This document shows positions 12,741 through 24,700 of a DNA stretch of 64,000 bases, in pieces. Within the stretch, counting starts at the first letter, position 1. Each line of letters begins with the position of its first letter. The notes below the pieces were generated by a model. That model ran no database searches. It worked only from the letters and a program-made list of their open reading frames with translations, and had not been told where the DNA came from. Position numbers and translations under genes: made by a program. Source of the stretch: Anarhynchus alexandrinus (lineage: Eukaryota; Chordata; Aves; Charadriiformes; Charadriidae). The stretch lies in assembly GCA_008711295.1 (NCBI GenBank), contig VUYV01000790.1, positions 48,292-112,291 on the forward strand. Direction: 5' to 3'.

Positions 12741-14630
12741 AGAGCCCAAATGTCCTCCTGCCAGTCGTGGACTGATAAAACCGCCGGCGTTTTCTGCAGT
12801 TCCGGCTGCTTTAAGGAAGACCCGTCCGTTTTACAGCCACCACCCTCATTCTGTAACTTTTGGGACACTTTAAAAGGGGGAGAGCATCCCACGGAGAAAC
12901 TCGGGAAAACAACTCAATTTAGCCTTTTGTGCGAAAAACTTGCTGGAGCAGAGCGTGCACGTGCACGTCGGGAGCAGGTAGGGATTTGCCCGTGCAGGCA
13001 GCGTGCAGGCTTTTTATAAGGCAAACTGTGGTGCAGGACTTTGAAAATGTGACCTGCTTTTCAGATATATTTTGGTGCACAGTATGCAGTAAGCATCTAA
13101 AAGCTTCCAGAAACCCAGTGAAGACCCAGAGGGCTTAAAATGGCCTTCTCCTTCTCCCCAGGCTCCAGTATTCTTAATCTCAACTCTTTTTAGTCTTTGA
13201 CACATCATTAAAGTGACAGTTCAAGAACAGCTCTGAGATCAAAGGCCTGCAGAGCTTCTATCATGTTGCAACGCTTTCGGCAACTCTTTCTCCAGGCCTC
13301 CTTCTTAACTCCCTCCCTCCAGCCAGGAGGTTGAACGTCTCTCGCTGAAGGCCAGCGGCAGTGGGCAGCGCTGCCAACGTCCTTTCGTCCCTTCCCTGCC
13401 CCTTGGTCTTCTCGGGGCTCTGCCTCTCCGCTGGGTCGCTCCGGGTTTCGCCGGACCAAGGCTCAGCCCAGCCACTAAACGGGGGATATTCACTAATTGA
13501 GGTGTGCGCGCGCGCTACCGAAACAACTTCAGGTTTGGGCACGGCTCTATACAAATATATACAAATCCAAAATGCAAATAGGGAGGATTTGCAAAATCAG
13601 CTCTGATCCGGAGCGCCAAGAGAAGACACGGGATGGCGTATGAGATGGGGAAGTGGGGAGACGGGGGTTCCTCTCCCCGCTCTTCCCTTGGCGTGTAGTG
13701 CTGCCGCGGGGAAACCTGCTGATCTCCTGGAGAGGCTCCCAGGTTTTGCCACGTGTACCTTCGCAATGCCTACACGTTTCATGCTGGGATACGTCCAGCG
13801 TCCAGCGTCCAGCATGAGGTACACCTCCTGCTGAGCAAAGGAAGCCCAGGCATCCCTAATTTTCTGTTTACATACCCCCCCATCTACCTGAGCATTGAAT
13901 AAGTTTTGCAGCTTCGTTGATATATATTTGTAGAAAGTTTTGTGATCCGAAAGTGAAAGGAAATATCTGTGCACACGATCTTGTTCTTAGGACACGATCT
14001 AAGGACCATCTGCAGTGGCACGGGCGTGAATTTTCAGACGCAGAGGACTGAGCTCTGCCAACCCCACTGTATTGCCTCTCCCTAATGCCGAATATTCGGT
14101 GACTAAGTGTCTTTCTCTTGTTGCACTGTAAAACGCCGGGTTGGCGCGCGGCTTGTTTACAAGGTAACATGGTGTGATGCATCATAAAGACACTTTTGAA
14201 GAATTTCTGTTATTAAAAACTGCCCATGGAAAGAATTAGGTCAGGTGTTTACAAGTCAAAGCTTTGGGGATAATTAGGTGGAAGGCAGCAACTTTAGAAG
14301 AGAGAGTTATTTTCCAGCCCTCCGAGAAGCGCGTAGTAGTGCGTACGTTAGCAGCAACCTCTTGTCGGTGAGTTTCCCACCGCCTTACTGCGGGATCTGT
14401 TACAGCCGTTGCTTTGGGGATGGGGAAGAAAGCGTGGCTTAGAAAACACTCCAAAAACACAGAACCCCCTGAGCAACCCTGGTGATGTCCGGGCTTTCTA
14501 TAAACAGCCGTCAAAGTCCTCTTAAGGGGGCTTCTTGTAAATACAAGCTCTAGCTTGCTACTGCTGCGCAGCGAGGCTGAATTCTATACTACCTTTGAGG
14601 GAAGAAAGTTGTTGAAAGTTGTTTTCTTTC

Positions 14631-14656
14631 TTTTTTTTTTTTTTTTTAAAAAAAAN
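14631..14656. repeat. T17-A8 homopolymer junction ending in N
   Basis: A run of 17 T is followed directly by 8 A and then a single N at 14656. The N marks a small unresolved assembly gap, probably caused by the homopolymer. Confidence 0.9.
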
Positions 14657-15379
14657 CCACTTGTTCCTGGTGGCAGAGCGTGTGTGTGGAGAGGAGGGAC
14701 GGGACAGGGCGCTGGCTGTTTGTGCACTTCAAGCAGAGCGACCTCCTTGAACCCCGCCGCGCACAATGATGCTTTCCATGGAAAGTCTGGCTGTATTACC
14801 TTTGGCAAGGGCTGAGGGAATATTTTTGGAAGCTTTAAAATCCTCTGTGGAACATGCTTCATTTTTTTTTTGTGTTCATATACAGTATCTTTATATTAAT
14901 TCCATAAAATAAATAAAAAAAAAAGGTTTCTGTTTCGCTGCAGTGGGCTGCCTGACTCTTCCCCTTCAGCTCTTCTCCAGCGGCGCCCAGGGTGTTGGAA
15001 AGGCTGGTCCTTCTGGGACACGACGAAGATCAGGCCCAAAACATCAGCCCCTGCCATATTGTACTGGTTAAAACTCGAGTTGCCCCCCTCTCCTAAAAGT
15101 TTGTTTAAAGTGGTAAGGATATAACCTGTTCAAAGTGAGCCCTCCAAGGGCCTGGTTCCCATTTGCATTTAAGCCTTTGTGCGGTGCTGGCGCAGGGTAA
15201 AGGGGCCCTCTGTCCTAAATGGGAATCAGACCCCACATCTGTGTTTTTCAAAGTGTCCTTCCTTTCTGCGAGCAAAGCCAGGAAACGTCTCTTGAATGGG
15301 AAAGGGACAATTAAAAAAATATATAAATAAATAAATTTGCAAAACAAGGTTTGCAGGGCCGGATGGCACGTGCGGCGTT

Positions 15380-15480
15380 ACAGAATCCCCGAATCCCAGA
15401 ATGGTCAGGGTTGGAATGGACCTCTGGAGATCATCTAGTCCAACCCCTCCGCCAGAGCAGGGTCACCTACAGCAAGGTAC
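15380..15480 (-). mobile_element. CR1 3' end, different older subfamily
   Basis: On the minus strand this is a CR1 3' terminus of a different type from the others here. The plus strand reads CAGAATCCC...CAGAATGGTCAGGGTTGGAA, then a CTCTGGAGATCATCTAGTCC segment and CAGAGCAGGGTCACCTACAG. This is the CR1 3' UTR with GGGATTCTG-type terminal repeats rather than ATTCTATG. Only about 100 bp is preserved, and mismatches in the terminal repeats suggest an older insertion. It has no coding capacity. Confidence 0.88.
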
Positions 15481-18328
15481 ACAGTTACCTGGTGGTGGAC
15501 CTCACCCCAACTGCATGTGGAGAGCTTGAGGTGTAAAACACAGGAGGCATTAACCCCAGTTTTAGCTTTGGGGTTGCATTTGGTAGCTGGAAGGAACAGG
15601 GTATGAGCAGGGATGTGGGAAGGTGAGTGGATGTTAGGGCATCCTAAGAGGAGTTTGCAGAACTTTTTATTTTACTCGATTTAGGAAATAAATGTGATCT
15701 GCTGGCTCTTCCTCCCTTGGGTCAGCTGGGATGGCCAAACCAGAGCGATGCCAGGAGGGGAATGTATCCAGGTGCCGCCAGCCCGAGCATCCCGAAGCAG
15801 GATGGGAACGGAGCAGGACAGGCGGGGAGGCCATACGCCGGCCACGCTCCCGCCCGGCTCCCGCTGCTCTGCACCGGGGACTTTTTTCCATATGTTTTGG
15901 TGACAGCAGATGCCGGCAAAGACAGGACTCCTAGCAGATGCTTTAGCATTAGCTATTCTTTAATGTTTTAAGTGTATTTGGCAGTGCTTTAGGAAGCGAG
16001 GGAAGCGTTTGCGTCCCCGCCATACAGACAGCAACAGAGCCGGCCGAGTCACCATCGGGGCCAGATGCAGAACCCACTGTTCCTGGCTGCTGGTCTGGCA
16101 GGGTGCGTGCACCTGCAACCCCTTCCCTTTTCCCAGGGGGTGGGAATTGAGCAAATCACCCTTTATGCGACAGCCACAAACCCTCTGAGCTCAGAGGGGG
16201 GGTCGGGGGGCTGCTCCTGCCCGCTGAGCCTGCGCCCCCTCCGCCTTCCAGCCACGCTGCTGGCTGCGATGGGCTGGAGCGGGGGCCGCCCGCCTTCCCC
16301 CGAGCCACGGCACGCTTCGTGCCGCTCGGCCTGATTCGTCTAGACTAGAGTGAGAACTTGGCCTCGTGCAGAGAGTTTACAACCTGGATGACGGGCAAGT
16401 CTGGTCTTGACTGTGGCTTGTAGCCCTACGCGCGGAGGAGACTGGATGTCTCTTCCGCAGAGGTCTGTAATCGTCAGCGGGCTGCTAATCACCCTTTGCA
16501 GGCGACAGCATGAACTGGTTTGCGAGGGGTGATGAGCGGCGTGCGGGTGACGTGGCTGCGCTGCTGTCCTCGGGGCAGCAGCACCGGGTACGTGGGCTGA
16601 AAGGTGCTTTGGAAAATCCACTCGTCCATCCCCATCCCAGGGCAGAATTGCTGTCTGACAGATATGGGTCTGATATTTTCTTGCAGACATCCCGCAATAG
16701 AAATCCTACCTGACCCTTGTAATCCTTTTTATAGGTGTCCTAATATCTATCCTGAATCTTCCTTGCTGTAGCTTTCTTTATCCTGCCTGTCCTGGACGCA
16801 GAGGATGGAGTACCCAAATATGAAGAGTATGAGCACCTACTCTGCCTATACCAGTTTTGAGTTTGCAGGTTAAAATCCCCGGAGCGATGCCTTCATAAAA
16901 TTTGGTTACAATGGCAGAAGTCTCTTCCTCTTCACCAAGTTTCAGCCCCAAAAGAATGTGTGAGGATGAGTTAAACCCCGGAGAACTGGGATCTCTAGTA
17001 AAAACAAACACAAACAGCCTCTTAGCTATTGCAACTCCACTATCAAAACCCCTTTTCAGAAAATGTTTAGTTAAAGATTTAGTTTGGAACAAACATTGTT
17101 AAAGCATGACCATCGGGCTGCTTATTGGAGCCAGATGTTGATTATAAAGACATTTGGGTCCATTCAGGGATTTTGCATGCCCTGATAGGCTGGGGTGAGC
17201 AGAAGGATTTGGAAAGCAGTGACTCAGATCCTCAACTTGCCCAAAAATGCACAACCCCACTGAAAGTGCCTCACCCTGTGCCATTACAGGGAGATATTCC
17301 ATAACTGCCAGCATCCTTTTTGTCTGTCTTTCTGTTTTTTCTTCAGAATATTTATTTTTTTTTTTTTAAGGAATGACTCTCCTCTCTTGACGTGTCCTTC
17401 TTGATTTTTCTGTTAATCCTGCATACTTCTTGAACGGTCTTTTAGGAATACTTCTCCCCGAGGGCTGACTTCCTTAACAATTAAAAAATGAGTATCTGTT
17501 GACCTAATCCCGCAAGCTGTCTGGGTGTGACCAGCCCACGTTAGCGAGTGGAATGGTGCCCTCAGAAGACGTGCAGAAATCTGACCCCTGTTTCTAAACC
17601 AAAGGCCAGCAGAGCCCAGCGCCCTGCAAGCTGCGCGCAGGTTTGGCCAAATCCACGTGCTGAAAAAAAAAACCACACCAAAACCAACCAAAGCTTTGCA
17701 GGGCTGATTTTATTACTTTTTTTTAGAACCACTCTTTGATTTTTACTGCTTGAATGTTGATTACTGGCTGCTTTTTGGATGGAAAGCTGGACGGAGATGC
17801 TCAGTGGGAGAAAAAAATGCGACAGTGGGCCAAAAGTGTTCTTCAAATCCTCTGGACCAGGTTCGCCTGTGCTTTTTGGGGCCTGATCCTTGATGGAAAT
17901 GGGGTTTGGAGCAGGTCAGGGCACTGTGGGCTTGGCCAAGGTGTGGGCTAGGACGTAGCCACTAGATGGCCATGTGTCCTGTACAGGGCAGGGATGTCCC
18001 AGCCTCCAATTCCATGCAAGGTGAGCTCAAGGGGCTGCAAGCAGGCTGGAGACCCCCCCAGGGATGTTGGACCTTCCCCGGGAACAGATCTTTGTCAGGG
18101 AGGAGTGCTTGTGTGGAAGGGAGCAGCAGCCTCAGCAGCTGGGGACATGTGTGACACGTGGGGGACCCTGGTTCTTGAAGGCTGAAGGATCTGCATCCCT
18201 ATGGAGTGGCCTGACCCTGGCAGGGCTGAGCTGTGCTGAGCTCCATCCCTGCTCTGCAGGGGAGGAGGTAGGCGCCTGATGTGCCAAAACCATGTATTTT
18301 TTTCCATCCCGGGATTCGGAGAGGAGAA
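15481..18328. other. Unique non-coding stretch
   Basis: No gene is recognised. Several overlapping frames at 15694-15971 share one GC-richer patch and have no domain. T-runs lie near 17348-17367. A CTCF-like core occurs at 17959-17970. G-runs at about 16195-16210 could fold into a G-quadruplex. Confidence 0.55.
17959..17970 (+). promoter_or_regulatory. CTCF-like core motif
   Basis: CCACTAGATGGC matches the twelve core positions of the vertebrate CTCF consensus (CCASYAGRKGGC). The two following bases (CA) do not fit the usual RS. Single motif matches occur often by chance, so occupancy is unproven. Confidence 0.35.
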
Positions 18329-18385
18329 GAGAGGAGAGGAGAGGAGAGGAGAGGAGAGGAGAGGAGAGGAGAGGAGAGGAGAGAA
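18318..18385. repeat. (GAGGA)n polypurine pentanucleotide microsatellite
   Basis: About ten near-perfect GAGGA units form an uninterrupted purine strand. Such mirror-symmetric polypurine tracts can form triplex (H-DNA) structures and are prone to length change. Confidence 0.95.
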
Positions 18386-19689
18386 GGGTGTGTGTGGAAT
18401 AGAGAATAACAGGGCAGAGCCTCATAGCCTTTTCTCCTCCCCAAGTGATGCAGCATTTGGCACTTGCACCCGTTCACACTTGGAGCACATCTTCTGCAGA
18501 CTGCCCCGAGAGGCAAACCAAGTGTGACAATGGGAAAGAATTGGGTAATTTGCTTCAGAAGTGCACTCTGCAGTAAGACACCACTGCAGGAGATCCCTGG
18601 TCCCTCTCCTGTCCTGTCTCAGAGGGCATGGGATGGATGCTGCTGTGTCCCCAGAGCCCATAGCTACGTGCTGCAGGTAGGTCTTGGGCTTAGTGTTGCT
18701 GGAGGACCCAAAAGCCTTTGCGGAAAACATCATGGAATGACCAAGGTGAAAAATTAAGACTGTGGTGTGAAAAGGGAGTTTACATTGTCAGAAAAACATG
18801 TGTTTCCTTCTAGTAGTGCATCAGCTCTTGAAATGTTGCTTTCACTCTTTTACGTGTCCTCTTGACCTGTGATCAGGAGGGTTTTAGAGAGGTGCGTAGT
18901 TCCAGCTCATCCAGCGGATAGTCACTAGTGTCCACCCAGTGAGTGAATGACTGATGCTGTTTACTGGAAGCTTTGGATCCTTAGAGCTAAGCTTGACAAC
19001 ACGGCATGCCCAGACAGCATGGCAAACTTTGCTCAGTGGGACAATTGTCCAAGGCTCATAAGACTTTCCACTGCCTTGAGATTCTGTGACGTGACTCAGA
19101 GTTGTAAACATTGGCACCAGCTGCTCTTCTCGCTGAAACCATAAACCCATTAAGGGAAATTTGTTTTCTAAAAATAATCTGATCAATGAAAGGACTCTCT
19201 CAGCGTCCCCAGCCCCTCTTCCCCGCCTCCCTCGTAATGACTGCCTCGTAAACACGTTCGGTTGGAGGAGCGTGATGCCTCTTACTGGTCTCCCCATTGA
19301 CCCAGCTTCGGTCCTTCAAGTGAAGATATTTAAGGGGTAGTGTAGAGCCTTATTAAAAGATATTTAGCTCTTTGGGGTGTAACGGGGAGAACAGAAAGGC
19401 ATGACTGCAGCACGGTTCTTGTAGGGAGAGGCGATCATGGTCCTGGTGCATGGGAAAATTTATCATTTCTGTGTCATATTTATAATAGTGATGCCTACAG
19501 ATGGTCAGCACTGTGCAGCTGGCGAAGCCAGGCTGGAGGTTTGGCAGGTGCTTTTAAATGAATCCTGTGGCATTACATGCCCTGGATTAACTCTGCTTTT
19601 CTTTTACTCTATCACAAAAGGGACTCTTAAGTCGTCCTTCACGGTTTAAGCGAATCAAAGGATCATGTCCGTATTATTTCAGATGTGAG
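18386..19689. other. Unique non-coding stretch
   Basis: I see no gene or repeat. The longest frame is a minus-strand one at 18884-19297 without recognisable content. Confidence 0.55.
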
Positions 19690-19815
19690 AGCAATCTGGA
19701 TGAAGGCGCGTTGAGCTGGGAGTCAGGCGGCTCTGTTTTCTAATCCAGGCTCTTAACTTTGTACTCTGGTCCTCTGTCTGCTCTCTAGCTGTCAAGTGAG
19801 GATCGGGCTAACGCG
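19690..19815 (+). repeat. MIR-like SINE remnant, head region
   Basis: The order GAGCTGGGAGTCAGG, TTCTAATCCAGGCTC, then CTCTAGCTGTCAAGTGAGGA follows the tRNA-derived head and the start of the core of a MIR/CORE-SINE (GGCTGGGAGTCAGG, TTCTAATCCCGGCTC, ACTAGCTGTGTGAC). It is a diverged, non-coding, inactive remnant with indels in the middle. Confidence 0.58.
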
Positions 19816-20713
19816 AGGCCATCTGGCAGGCAAAGGCGGATTGGTTGGCTAATACTGCGGAACGCCAAATATTACTGTGTGCATGCTAGTAATTTTGGAA
19901 AGCCGGCAATAGTCAATCTATAATTTGCTCTTTGCTTAAGTAATACTCCACTCTATTCGTGCCGTGTTGCAGAAAGCTCTGTTCAGATATTGCCGTGATT
20001 GGAGCGTGCAAGAATCTACTAGAAAAACATCGATGCTGAATTCTGCGCCAAGGTGCACGGCGTGAACAACTGCGGTTGAAGTTGGATGCGATTCTGACTA
20101 TCCCTCAGCATGGATGCTGGTCTCAGACACCTCCACCTTCATGACAGGGAAATGGTCTGGAAGCAGATAGCTTTTCTGGTCTAGAAAGGCCGTGACTTTG
20201 CATGGCTGGTGTGAGCAGAAGTGGACTAGAGCCCCCAACGTCCACGAAGACTCATGTACCACCCAGAGCACCCACCTCCACAGCCCTTCCCATGCTTGCA
20301 GCTGCGCTCTTCCCAAAAACCACTATTACCAGTTCAGTGACTGACCTTACTCCTGGAGTTCTGGATCACAAATCTTATCTCTTACCTTTCGAATGCATTG
20401 ATATAGTTTCAGAGTAATACATTTATGGTCCAATCTGCTGTAGATAGAAGGAAAGGGGCAAGGTGCGTTTGGCAGCGGTGAGGCTGGTTACAGCGGCGTG
20501 TTTTGTGTTCAGTGGGAACCCGCGTAAAGGAGACCCGCACCGCTGACCCAACACCTGCCTCAAGGGGGTAACGCCTGGAGATCCCGCTGTCTCCTGGCTG
20601 TCAGCTGGACATGGCCGTGCTACTACTTGTGCAGCCCTGATCTGTCTCGACAGCACCTCAGTGGTCTGTCACAGGGACGAGCTAAAGGAAAAAACTGAAG
20701 ACAAGTTGGTATA
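19816..20713. other. Unique non-coding stretch
   Basis: No gene or clear repeat is seen. Weakly similar inverted segments at about 20145-20190 and 20360-20390 translate to similar peptides by chance or through an old repeat. Confidence 0.5.
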
Positions 20714-21117
20714 ATCATAGAATCATAGAATGGTTTAGGTTGGAAAGGACCTTGAAGATCATCGAGTTCCAACCCCCCTGCCATAGGCAGGGACACCTCC
20801 CACCAGACCAGGTTGCCCAAGGCCACGTCCAGCCTGGCCTTGAACACCTCCAGGGATGGGGCCTCAACAACCTCTCTGGGCAACCTGTTCCAGTGCCTCA
20901 CCACCCTCAAAGTGAAAAACTTCTTCCTAATGTTCAATCTAAACCTGCCCTCTTCCAGTTTGAAGCCATTCCCCCTTGTCCTGTCACTACATGCCCTAGT
21001 AAAAAGTCCTTCCCCAGCTCTCCTGTAGGCCCCCTTTAGGTACTGAAAGGCCGCAATAAGATCTCCCCGGAGCCTTCTCTTCTCCAGGCTGAACAGCCCC
21101 AATTCCTTCAGCCTCTC
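20714..21117 (-). mobile_element. CR1 LINE, 5'-truncated with intact 3' tail
   Basis: This antisense CR1 copy has its 3' tail (two ATTCTATG units, read as ATCATAGAATCATAGAATGG on the plus strand) at 20714. Its 5' truncation lies at about 21117, inside the segment encoding [20 protein letters not shown]. The minus-strand frame is open through the ORF2 C-terminal motif [19 protein letters not shown]. It carries the GGGCAACCTGGTCTGG bases shared with the 52.1 kb copy. There is no reverse transcriptase core. The open frame running upstream past 21117 is flanking sequence, not CR1. Confidence 0.96.
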
Positions 21118-22066
21118 GTCTTCCTCCTTGCTCGTCCTAATGCTATTTCCTCCCTCTGAATCTGCCCCTAACTTCTGCTGAAGGATCAGTACCCTTTTAA
21201 ATAAATGGAAAGCGATCACCTTGAGCTAGAACCCATGCCGTCCTCTGCTGCTGGCTGCAAAGCAGTGCCATGCCGTTGTCATCTTCTCCACCATCAAGTA
21301 CCGTCCCACAAAGGTCACTCGGTGCTTTCATTCAGAAAGTACTGAATTTCATTACTTTTGCTGCTGACCATGTCATTTGCAAACTGCAAGCGTGAACCTG
21401 TTTAATCTGACTATTAAATAGAGGTTTTGAAATAACAGGGAACCAAACTGCCGGCTGAGGGGAGAGGTGCCAGCGATATATTTGCGACCACAATAGAAAG
21501 AAACGTATCACAGGATTAATTCCTGGTGCCATGGGCTGATCGTTTCACAGGGAAGCTTCCGAGAGGGCTCCGAGACTTCATTTGGTTTGGCGCACACGCC
21601 TACGAACCGGACACATCTTCTCACCTTTTATCTGATCGCACTGCCCTGTACTTTGCTACCTGAGACACTGGGGGTTTATTATTTTAATAAACCTGCTCGC
21701 TTTTGCCTAAGGCTAGTTTTGAAGCAAGCCCTGCCCCTGTAATTGGGGTCTGCGGTGGTTTGGGGGTTTTTCGTGCTGTGCTGTTGTTCGACGAACGCCT
21801 GCAGCTCACTCGCGTTATGCTGAAGACCTCAATTGAACCGAGGTGCAGTTTTGCTCCTCCTGTGCAGGGTCAGGTGAGCTTACCTGCAGGCCAGGAACGT
21901 GACCACACCTGGGGTGTCAGTGCACGCTCCCCTGGGTCCCAGCAGCGCCCCATGGGTGCCATCTCGCAGCCGAGCACCCTGGGGCAGACAGGACACTGCC
22001 ACACGGGTGCTGCCCGTGGTGGGAGAGGTGGGAGGTTGGTTGGTGGGCAAGTGGGGAAGGCTGTCC
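21118..22066. other. Unique non-coding stretch
   Basis: No gene is recognised. The long plus-strand frame 21703-22281 runs into the G-rich pentanucleotide array and the N gap, so it is not evidence of coding. Confidence 0.55.
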
Positions 22067-22220
22067 GGGATGGGATGGGGAGGGATGGGATGGGATGGGA
22101 TGGGATGGGATGGGATGGGATGGCATGGCATGGNNNNNNNNNNNNNNNNNNNNNNNNNNNNNNNNNNNNNNNNNNGGGTGGGGTGGGGTGGGATGGGATG
22201 GGGAGGAGAGGGGAGGAAGA
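22067..22220. repeat. (TGGGA)n G-rich array with 42 bp N gap
   Basis: Tandem TGGGA units run from 22067 to 22133, the last few shifting to TGGCA. N occupies 22134-22175. The right side resumes as GGGTGGGGTGGGGTGGGAT (22176 on) and decays into GA-rich sequence. Every unit supplies a GGG run separated by two bases, which is a canonical G-quadruplex spacing. The true length is unknown because the assembly breaks inside the array. Confidence 0.95.
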
Positions 22221-23100
22221 AAGCAGCATCTATCACTGCAGCATGAAGGCTGTGCTCCCCCATATCCTACCCCATAGATAAAGGACTGATACTTTGGGGA
22301 AGGGGAACGGTGTCTGCAGCCAAGCAAGAAGGAAGGAAAGAGGGGATATGGAAAGAATAGGGGAGTTTCCAAGAGAGAGGTGGGAAAGGGGAGAGGAGGA
22401 GCTGGAAGATGAGTGTTTGGGGCAGGGTGGCCTTAGGGCAGCGGAGATAACCCAGGCTTGGGCATGAAGGGCTGACAGGAGGAGTACAGGACCCCTGAAG
22501 TGGGTGGGTGGGTGGAGAGGCCCCAAAGCAGCATCAATGAGGTGCCCTCAAATCCCTGTGTATCTTCATGGAAGTTTCCATTGAAAGTCCTGGCCAGGTC
22601 CCTCTATGCCATCCTTTTGCAGTGGGACAAGCATCGTGTGCGGGTGACCTTCGCCGTCCCCAAATCCGTCTCTTGGGGGAGGCCGGGGGCTGGGGGCACC
22701 CTGAAGGGCAGGCACCCCAGCAGCCCGGAATATGGGGGCAGTCCCGACACGTGAAGGGATCATTTCCACATGAGTTTTACCACTACTGTGGCACTGTCGC
22801 TGTCCTGATCCCAAGTCTCGCCAAAGATAATTAGTTTATTTTTAATGAGCGCTGCGATTCTTGCACAATCAAATCAAAGGGACTTTGAGATAAAGTAAAA
22901 AAGTTACTAAATTAGGAAACTAGGGCATGTGATCCGTGGAGACCTTTGGGAAGCTGACATAAATGCGTGCTGGGGGTTTAAAAACAGAAGAGAAATAAAA
23001 AATAACCCTAGTATTTTTATTTTTTATTCTGCTGCTGCTGTTTAATAGTAGAAATCAGAGTGCGAGCATTTGAACTCGTGCTTTTTAACGCATGCCGTGC
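22221..23100. other. Unique non-coding stretch
   Basis: No gene is recognised. A short (GGGT)n run lies at about 22499-22515. The block 22820-22960 is AT-rich and looks constrained, but this cannot be shown from one sequence. Confidence 0.5.
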
Positions 23101-24700
23101 TTTGGGAAGGGCCCGAAGAGTGATCTTTAAACGGCGGGAGCCGGCAGCGCCGCCGGTGCCAGGACCAGGCTGGCTCCCGGCGAGGCAGCAGGGGGGGCGC
23201 AGCTCCCAGACCGTGCCTCTGCCTCCCGTGTGATGCTACTGGGAGATTTCAGCCGTGCTTTGCCGCGCACAGCCGCAGCCCTTTTTCTTTTCTAAACATG
23301 TGTGCTTTGAAAGGGAAAAGGTTGTTGCCAGCATGTCTGACTCCTTCGTCCTGACAACATCCGACCATCCATGTTATCAAGCCTTACTGGGACCTATCAA
23401 GAGACATAGTTAAACAAGCTCATGTTTATCTGAGGGAAGCTGTATTAATTGCGCAGTGGGATAAAGAACTGGCCGGCACCAAGCAAATCTCTCGCTGGCA
23501 TGGGAAAGGGACAGCAGGCCTCCGCTTAACAATAGGCTGCAGCGAAAGAAAGTCGCTTAGTGCTGTAGGCTTTTTTTCTTTGCAGACTACAGTATTATTT
23601 TTTTTTTAGCAGCTCTTACTCCCGTGTTTTGTTTGCCCATTTTTAAAATAAGAAAACATTAATGGCTCTGCCGACTTTCGGCTGAGCGGCTCCCTTAGAA
23701 AGCGCCGGCGCAGGAAATGCTGTCGCTGCGGCGCGCGGCTGCGGAGCCGGGCTGGGGGGGCTCAGGTGCTGCGACCCCTCCATCCTCTTCCTCACGCTGG
23801 GCATCTCCCGTTCGCCGCCTCTGCTGCCGTTGGCGGCGGTGGCCACGTCTCGCCGTAATCCGCCCCGGGGTTGCTTTGGGCAGCAAGCTGCCGAGTTTCC
23901 AGCCAGGAAAGGCACAGCTCTGCTCGATGAGCCCCTGAGAAAACGTGTTTGGGGCTCGCTCAGTGCTGGGGGCTTGAGGATGGTGCTGGGAGTTGGGTTT
24001 CCCGCGGGGGAGCAGAACAGGCTGGGGAGTGGTGGCTGCTGGCCGCGGGGAAGGCTCGGTGGTCCAAGGGGACCTTCTCAGCAGGGAGTCCTCAGAAAAG
24101 GCGCTGGGTTTCCCAAGGCAGTACTGTTGTTACCACCACCTTGAAGTATAAAAGGAGGCTTTGCAGCCGAAGCCTATCAAATAATCCAACAGCGAGCAGG
24201 GAACAGGAGCGCTGCGTTCGTGCTGTTTATCAGGTACCTAGAAAACTGGGGTGGAAATATTTCCAAATCCCCTTGTTTCACAGGTTGAAACTTGAAAATT
24301 GGTACTCAAAATATGTTTGTTTTTTAAAAAAAAAACAGCAACCCAACCCTCAGCCAGTTGGAGGAGTGGAGCAGCCCCGGGTGAGCTCCGTGGGCAGCAG
24401 TGCCGCACGCCGGCTGTACCGCCGGCTCGGACCTATTGATTAATACTCCAAACAAACCTCTTGCAAACGGGCACGAGGCATGGAAACGACCCGCCGTGCA
24501 GAGCCAACGGGAGAATTTCTCCCTGATGGCAGAAACTGGTTCGGTTTGGGCATGATTCACTTATCAGATGGAGGGAGCGCGTTAGCCTGCAGAGCCCAGC
24601 GGGGCTGCCCGGTGGGGAGGGGAGGGAAGCCTCGGCCGCGCTGTGCCATGGGGACGCGCGAGTGACCGACCGCACCGGCACCGGAAAGCCCTGGATCGTG
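23101..24700. promoter_or_regulatory. CpG-rich patches (three)
   Basis: CpG is clearly enriched at about 23118-23280, 23670-23900 and 24375-24670 relative to the surrounding DNA. The middle patch is densest (GCGCCGGCG, GCGGCGCGCGGC, GGCGGCGGTGG). No TATA box, start codon context or exon follows. They could be CpG islands of an unannotated promoter or non-coding RNA, or simply GC-rich spacer. The frames here (23949-24443, 23830-24144) have no domain. Confidence 0.4.

Larger units (their letters stand above)
11841..15379. other. Unique non-coding stretch with homopolymers
   Basis: No gene is recognised. It contains T18 at 12330-12347, an AT-rich conserved-looking block at about 12590-12740, three tandem copies of GTCCAGC at 13793-13813, and a T17-A8 run ending in an N at 14656. 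Frames such as 13597-13974 (minus) have no domain. Confidence 0.55.

Noticed and set aside
20145..20395. Inverted segments translating to LDQKSYLLP and LDHKSYLLP
   Set aside because: The DNA similarity is only about 17 of 26 bases by eye and does not extend, so chance is likely.
21703..22281. 192-codon frame across the G-rich array
   Set aside because: It depends on reading through the N gap and the TGGGA repeat.
23180..23204. CTCF-like CAGCAGGGGGGGCGC
   Set aside because: Seven G instead of five break the motif spacing.
23949..24443. 164-codon frame beside CpG patches
   Set aside because: It runs through an A-run encoding poly-Lys and has no domain or splice structure.
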